Origin: Hyphodiscus hymeniophilus
Lineage: Eukaryota > Ascomycota > Leotiomycetes > Helotiales > Hyphodiscaceae
DNA: 64,000 bases
Assembly (NCBI GenBank): GCA_016508695.1
Contig: VNKQ01000015.1
Coordinates: 372,001 to 436,000 of the forward strand
Direction of reading: 5' to 3'
Below the pieces are notes generated by a model. It was not told the origin of the DNA and searched no databases. It worked only from the letters and a program-made list of their open reading frames with translations. Numbering within the stretch: the first letter of the stretch is position 1; the number at the start of each line of letters is the position of its first letter. Of this stretch, positions 59,840-64,000 are shown in pieces. Made by a program: the position numbers and the translations under genes.

Positions 59840-60441
59840 ACACATGCTATGTGATTGTCGTGTGGCGGCAATAGATTTCTGGGCGCCATGGGAAATGACT
59901 TAAGACGAAAGTCACTACCCTTATATTCTGGCCTCCTTGTATGAAACTCAAGAATCGTAAATTTATTGGTTCCACGAGCGTGTGCTCTTCTTGCATAGGT
60001 GATATTTCCAGTAGAGCATCCGTACTCACAACCCTCCCGGAAGGCCGTTGATGACAGGCACGATATGGGCCAATTTCTGCGGGTTTTCATCATAGGATCT
60101 CTCAGCGAGGGAAGAAAGTTAAGCCAAGACCATGAATTCAGCCATCCCAACAGCTCTAACTTCCCATGATCCAGCCGATGCTGATAATGAAACCATTGTG
60201 GAAAACGATTCCCCTGCTGTGCATTTGGACTAGCAACTGGGCGATTCCGTTACTTTGTTTTCTTAGCACAACGAGAAACGCAGATTACGAAAAGAACATG
60301 AACGATTGGAAATCGACTAGAGTCTCCCAAAAGATGATCCAGAGGTTCCCGATCCTGAACTTCTACCCAATGCAGGTGCTAAAAGTCCACCTGATTTCAT
60401 TGCTCGGGACACAAATAATTCTTCCCCGCCCAAAAATTTGT
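59840..60441. other. Intergenic between enolase relic and MFS gene
   Basis: 602 bp of ordinary composition. A 115-codon minus-strand frame (59803-60150) shows no recognisable domain and overlaps the end of the enolase relic. It should contain the terminator of the MFS gene. Confidence 0.5.
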
Positions 60442-61737
60442 TTATTGGTCCTCTGATTCTACAGATATTGGCTTGGATCTGTTAATTAACCAGCGCGTGT
60501 AAAAGAGGAGCGGGATTGCAGCCAATTGAAGTCCCATAGAAAAGATGACGACTCCGGACATCCACTTGTCAAATAAGACACCGATGACGGCGCTGCCAAT
60601 AAACCAGGAGATACCATATATGCTGGTGAACAAGCCATAAGCTGATGCACGACGATTGGGTCCGACCATAGGTGCAACTGCAGCTGGGATGATCGACTCA
60701 TGGACCCCCATACCCAATCCCCATAAGCAGCATCCAATCACCTCCAAGACGAGGCCGCGGCCCATGAACACCAGCGGTGCGTACATAGATGCGACCAAGG
60801 TAAGGGGTATCAGTAAACCGATGCCGAAGCGGTCGAAAAAGCGTCCAAAGAGTAACGATCCCGCACCGGACACGGCCATTGCCACCGAGTAAAGTATAGG
60901 AATGAGCTCATCAGAAATGGCGTCACTTTTATGGAAGTTGTAGGCAATAATTGGGAAATCTGCAAATCCAGCAGCCACTAATGCCGAAGCGGAGAGGTAA
61001 ATCCAAAATTCGCGAGGAAGTTCAATTGTGTCTTCAGATTGAGTTTCGGTCTCTAGATCTTGCGGACGTGGATATAGATATCGAGCCACAGCAAGTCCAA
61101 GAAGCATAACTCCGCCGGGAGCTGCTAACATCGCAAATGCGAATTGGTAGTTGTGATGCTTGACTTGCAAAATTAGAGCGACAAACAGTGGCCCGAATAA
61201 AGCGCCAAACTGATCGAGGGCCTCGTGGACTCCGAAAGCCCATCCATAGCCTATCTGCTTCGCCGCGTGGGAAAGCATCGCATCGCGTGGGGGGTTGCGT
61301 GTGGCCTTGCCCACCCGTTCGAGGATTATAAGAAGCCCAGCCATCTGCCAGGTTTGGGCCAGAGCTAGCAATGGTACCACTGACATTTGCAGAATGTAGC
61401 CTGAGATGATGATTGGCCAGTATAGTCCGGTTCGATCTGCACTTCTGCCAGAGACCAACCTTAGAGCATAGCCAAGGAATTCTCCAAAGCCCGTAATAAT
61501 GCTGATTCCCAGCGGTCCGGCTCCAAGCAACGGAAGGTACTGGCCGATAATACTGCGCGATCCCTCGTAGGTGAAATCAGCGAAGAAGCTCATAAAGCCA
61601 ATTATGAGTACGAATCTTAACGCTGCAGATTTGTCTTTTTTGCCTTCGATATCATTGCTTCTCCCGAGAAGAGGAGCGGATTCTCCGTCATCCACCCGCT
61701 CAGCTTGCCTGTCGACAGGCGTATCGTAGTTCTCCAT
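60442..61737 (-). CDS. MFS transporter of bacterial type, intronless
   Basis: 431 residues in a single exon, about twelve hydrophobic segments. Cytoplasmic N-tail of about 38 residues. The N-terminal half carries SFFADFTYEGSRSI (residues 50-63), the MFS motif A as GRSADRTG (97-104), and ERVGKATRNPPRDAMLSHA (140-158); the C-terminal half has the equivalent GRFFDRFG (298-305) and GMGVHESIIPA. ADFTYEG.RSI, GKA.R.P.RDAMLSHA and HEALDQ.GA..GP are the signature of a bacterial MFS subfamily that is rare in fungi. That and the lack of introns, in a window where other genes have them, suggest horizontal transfer. The substrate is unknown. Divergently transcribed from the H+-ATPase gene. Confidence 0.88.
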   Translation of the reverse strand: MENYDTPVDRQAERVDDGESAPLLGRSNDIEGKKDKSAALRFVLIIGFMSFFADFTYEGSRSIIGQYLPLLGAGPLGISIITGFGEFLGYALRLVSGRSADRTGLYWPIIISGYILQMSVVPLLALAQTWQMAGLLIILERVGKATRNPPRDAMLSHAAKQIGYGWAFGVHEALDQFGALFGPLFVALILQVKHHNYQFAFAMLAAPGGVMLLGLAVARYLYPRPQDLETETQSEDTIELPREFWIYLSASALVAAGFADFPIIAYNFHKSDAISDELIPILYSVAMAVSGAGSLLFGRFFDRFGIGLLIPLTLVASMYAPLVFMGRGLVLEVIGCCLWGLGMGVHESIIPAAVAPMVGPNRRASAYGLFTSIYGISWFIGSAVIGVLFDKWMSGVVIFSMGLQLAAIPLLFYTRWLINRSKPISVESEDQ

Positions 61738-62783
61738 ACTGGCTTCACGTCGCCGACCGCGGGTACAAGCACGATCGCAACACTTGGTATAGGATTGATG
61801 GTTGCCGCTCCTTGGGTGAAATAGAGAGAACCGGTGGATAGTGGAGAAAGTCTCAGGATCAGTAGCGGAATAAGATTGAGATTAGATAAAAAGGTGAGAA
61901 GTACCGATCTGACAGAAAAGTGTTCAAAATGCGATGACGGCTTTCGCTCCGCCTTGCCTGCTGATCAGACGTAGAAGGTAACAGTCACTGGAAGGGAGGA
62001 AAGGGACAGAGAGCGGAGGGGTGTACGTGATTTCTTCCGACCCTCTTCCGTACCTTCGAAACCAGCATGCGATCATACGACAAGCTGAACGAATATGCAT
62101 TCCTCAGCTATTCTATCTAGCGTGGCATTTTTAACCCTTGCTGATTTAGCCGATCTTTAGGCTTACCAGGTCATCGTTAGATATTTGATGTGGATACCCG
62201 CCAGATCCGCAGAGGTCGCGGCCATGGTTGTGTGCGTGGGCCGTGCTTATTCTCCACCATTCTTGTAGCTTTGTGTAAATTCGCCTACTGTAAAGTTTCG
62301 AGGCTTCTTCCGACCGGGCCGACCGGCTCCTTGCTCCTGACCGCGGCCGAAAGGCTTTTTACGCTATGGTAGACATTGAAACGTCCATTAACAACATTTC
62401 GCTATGCCCATACCTCCGCTGACAATTCAGTGTCATACAATGTACATGTTGACCGGAATGCCCGAGATGCTCTTTCATCGAATGTGGCAGAGGGTTCTCG
62501 GACAATACGAAACTTTTTAGTAAGAGATCTTCCTCAACGGCATTGGCGGCAAGTGATGCCGATGCTCCAGCTCATGACGGTTGTCAAATGGTTTTCAGCC
62601 AGCTGTAGGGTGCATAGAGAATCTTGGCCGGAGACTCTGTTATTGATGTCACACCGAGCTTGGTTGATGTCATACCGAGCTTGGTAATTAGTATAAGGAT
62701 GTAAGTACCGTTTCAAAATACTCTGCAAAATCACTCTCCGCTATCAAGACCGAATTGTCTGGCACATCCATACCCAATATACA
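61738..62783. promoter_or_regulatory. Divergent intergenic region of MFS and H+-ATPase genes
   Basis: 1,046 bp between two genes read outwards, so it must hold both promoters. No specific factor site stands out. A near-perfect tandem pair of about 21 bp (TTGATGTCAYACCGAGCTTGG) lies near 62644-62685, about 100 bp before the ATPase start, and could be a duplicated regulatory site. Confidence 0.4.
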
Positions 62784-64000
62784 ATGGCGCTTGAAGAGAG
62801 AACAAACGACCTCGAAAATGGAAGTGCCGTTCAGGACGGGAGACATAATCTTGACTCAAGCGAAGACGAGAATGACCTTAGCGAGTACGGCGCCTTGGTC
62901 AAATACATATCGACATATCGCGATAACAGGCGGAAGTCAGTCTCATCGGAGGCGAGTGAGGAAGAATCAGCCCAACGTCGATGGTATGCTCCGTGGCGAG
63001 CGGGAACGCCACGAAGTAAGAAAGATGGCCAGAGCGGTGACTTTGAAGTTCCACAATATTGGCTCAACACCGAGATGAGGCATGGCCTTACGAGTACTGA
63101 AGTGGAAAATCGACGAAAGAAGACCGGATGGAACGAGTTGACGTCAGAGAAGGAAAATATGTTCCTCAAGTTCTTGATGTATTTCACTGGGCCTATTCTT
63201 TATGGTCAGTAAAATGTCTCCGGAGAATAAATCCACACTAACCATTTGGCAGTCATGGAGCTCGCTGTCCTGCTCGCTGCCGGTCTGCGTGACTGGATCG
63301 ACTTTGGAGTGATCATCGGGATTCTCTTTCTGAATGCGAGCGTGGGCTGGTATCAAGAGAAGCAGGCAGCGGACGTAGTCGCCAGCTTGAAAGGGGATAT
63401 CGCCATGAAAGCTCGGACCCTTCGGGATGGCCAGGAAGTGGATTTGAAGGCTAGGGAGCTTGTTCCTGGAGATATCGTAAGGCCGTATACCGTATATCTT
63501 GTGGTTTCTTCTACTCACCTATCGAACAGATTATTATTGAGGATGGTCAAGTCATCCCTGCTGATGCGAGGCTCATTTGCGACTATGGGAACGCTAATGG
63601 CTATGCTGAATACCTTGCGGAATTGCAAGCCCAAGGTGACGGTTCTCCCGGTGAGAAGTCGGATGATGGCGAGCAAGAAGAGAAGGACGAGAGTCACAAC
63701 GGGCACGCGATCGTGGCCACGGACCAGTCCGCCATCACTGGAGAATCCCTTGCCGTAGATAAGTTCATCACCGACACAGTATATTATACGACGGGTTGTA
63801 AACGAGGAAAAGCTTTCGCGATCGTCACCCATTCTGCGAGGACCTCATTCGTTGGCCGCACTGCTTCATTAGTCCAGGGAGCGAAAGATCAAGGACATTT
63901 CAAAGCCATCATGAACTCTATTGGAACATCATTGTTGGTACTTGTTGCTGCTTGGATCCTCATCGCTTGGATTGCTGGCTTCTATCATCATCTGAAGCTT
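62784..64000 (+). CDS. Plasma-membrane P-type H+-ATPase, 3' truncated by window
   Basis: Exons 62784-63204, 63253-63476 and 63530 to the window end (introns 48 and 53 nt) join in phase and give the first 372 residues. The N-terminus is charged and Ser-rich. Then come the actuator-domain entry (GLTSTEVENRRKKTGWNEL), the first membrane hairpin (FLMYFTGPILY / MELAVLLAAGLRDWIDFGVI), LFLNASVGWYQEKQA, the actuator strand LVPGDIIIIEDGQVIPADARL, and DQSAITGES with the TGES dephosphorylation motif. The next hydrophobic helix starts near 63915. The phosphorylation motif DKTGT lies beyond the window. The sequence fits the PMA-type (P3A) proton pump of fungi. An acidic insert after the PADARL block (Gly/Glu/Asp-rich, near 63630-63700) is longer than in the yeast pump, so it may be a divergent paralogue. 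Confidence 0.92.

Noticed and set aside
59803..60150. 115-codon minus-strand frame near the MFS gene
   Set aside because: Overlaps the enolase relic and has no recognisable domain.
1..64000. CRISPR array, bacterial operons, rRNA or clear tRNA genes
   Set aside because: No regularly spaced short repeats, ribosomal sequence or cloverleaf sequence was seen; the window is eukaryotic.

Overview
The window looks like nuclear DNA of a filamentous ascomycete (Pezizomycotina). Genes carry short 46-146 nt GT-AG introns, and the families are typical of such fungi: an SPX-EXS SYG1/XPR1 protein, a Zn(II)2Cys6 regulator, a plasma-membrane H+-ATPase and a DUF3435/FluG-type protein. GC-balanced gene islands alternate with very AT-rich blocks. 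In those blocks every recognisable protein is full of TAA/TAG codons at old Gln and Trp positions, the mark of repeat-induced point mutation (RIP). I cannot fix the species; Leotiomycetes would fit but this is a guess.

Layout. 1-903: a RING-finger membrane protein, open at the left edge, with an apparent frameshift. 904-2395: no clear gene. 2396-15343: a short Ty1/copia element (105-bp LTRs, target duplication CACGT) into which a 10.77-kb Ty3/gypsy element (283-bp LTRs, target duplication GTAT) has inserted. 15977-29737: a gene island with a SYG1/XPR1-like SPX-EXS protein, a class I methyltransferase and a large RasGAP-like protein with Sel1-like repeats. 30411-30666: a 256-bp MITE. 30915-48323: a second Ty3/gypsy family on the minus strand (202-bp LTRs, target duplication CCTTC), itself interrupted by another copy of the 10.77-kb gypsy in opposite orientation (36540-47313, target duplication TTAC). 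This composite sits inside one copy of a further repeat. 49096-52430: extreme AT desert. 52440-54945: a RIP-ruined DUF3435/FluG-type tyrosine-recombinase-like gene. 54950-58300: a non-RIP island with a Zn2Cys6 regulator (frameshifted). 58318-59839: a RIP-ruined enolase paralogue, a host metabolic gene caught by RIP. 60442-61737: an intronless MFS transporter of bacterial type. 62784-end: the 5' part of a P-type plasma-membrane H+-ATPase, divergent from the MFS gene.

The living genes do not form an obvious pathway or cluster. The MFS transporter and the proton pump share an upstream region, and the proton pump would supply the gradient for secondary transport. The main interest lies in the nested, RIP-silenced transposon stack, whose boundaries can be read to the base from matching LTR lengths and target-site duplications, and in the two non-LTR genes (DUF3435 recombinase and enolase) fossilised by RIP beside it.
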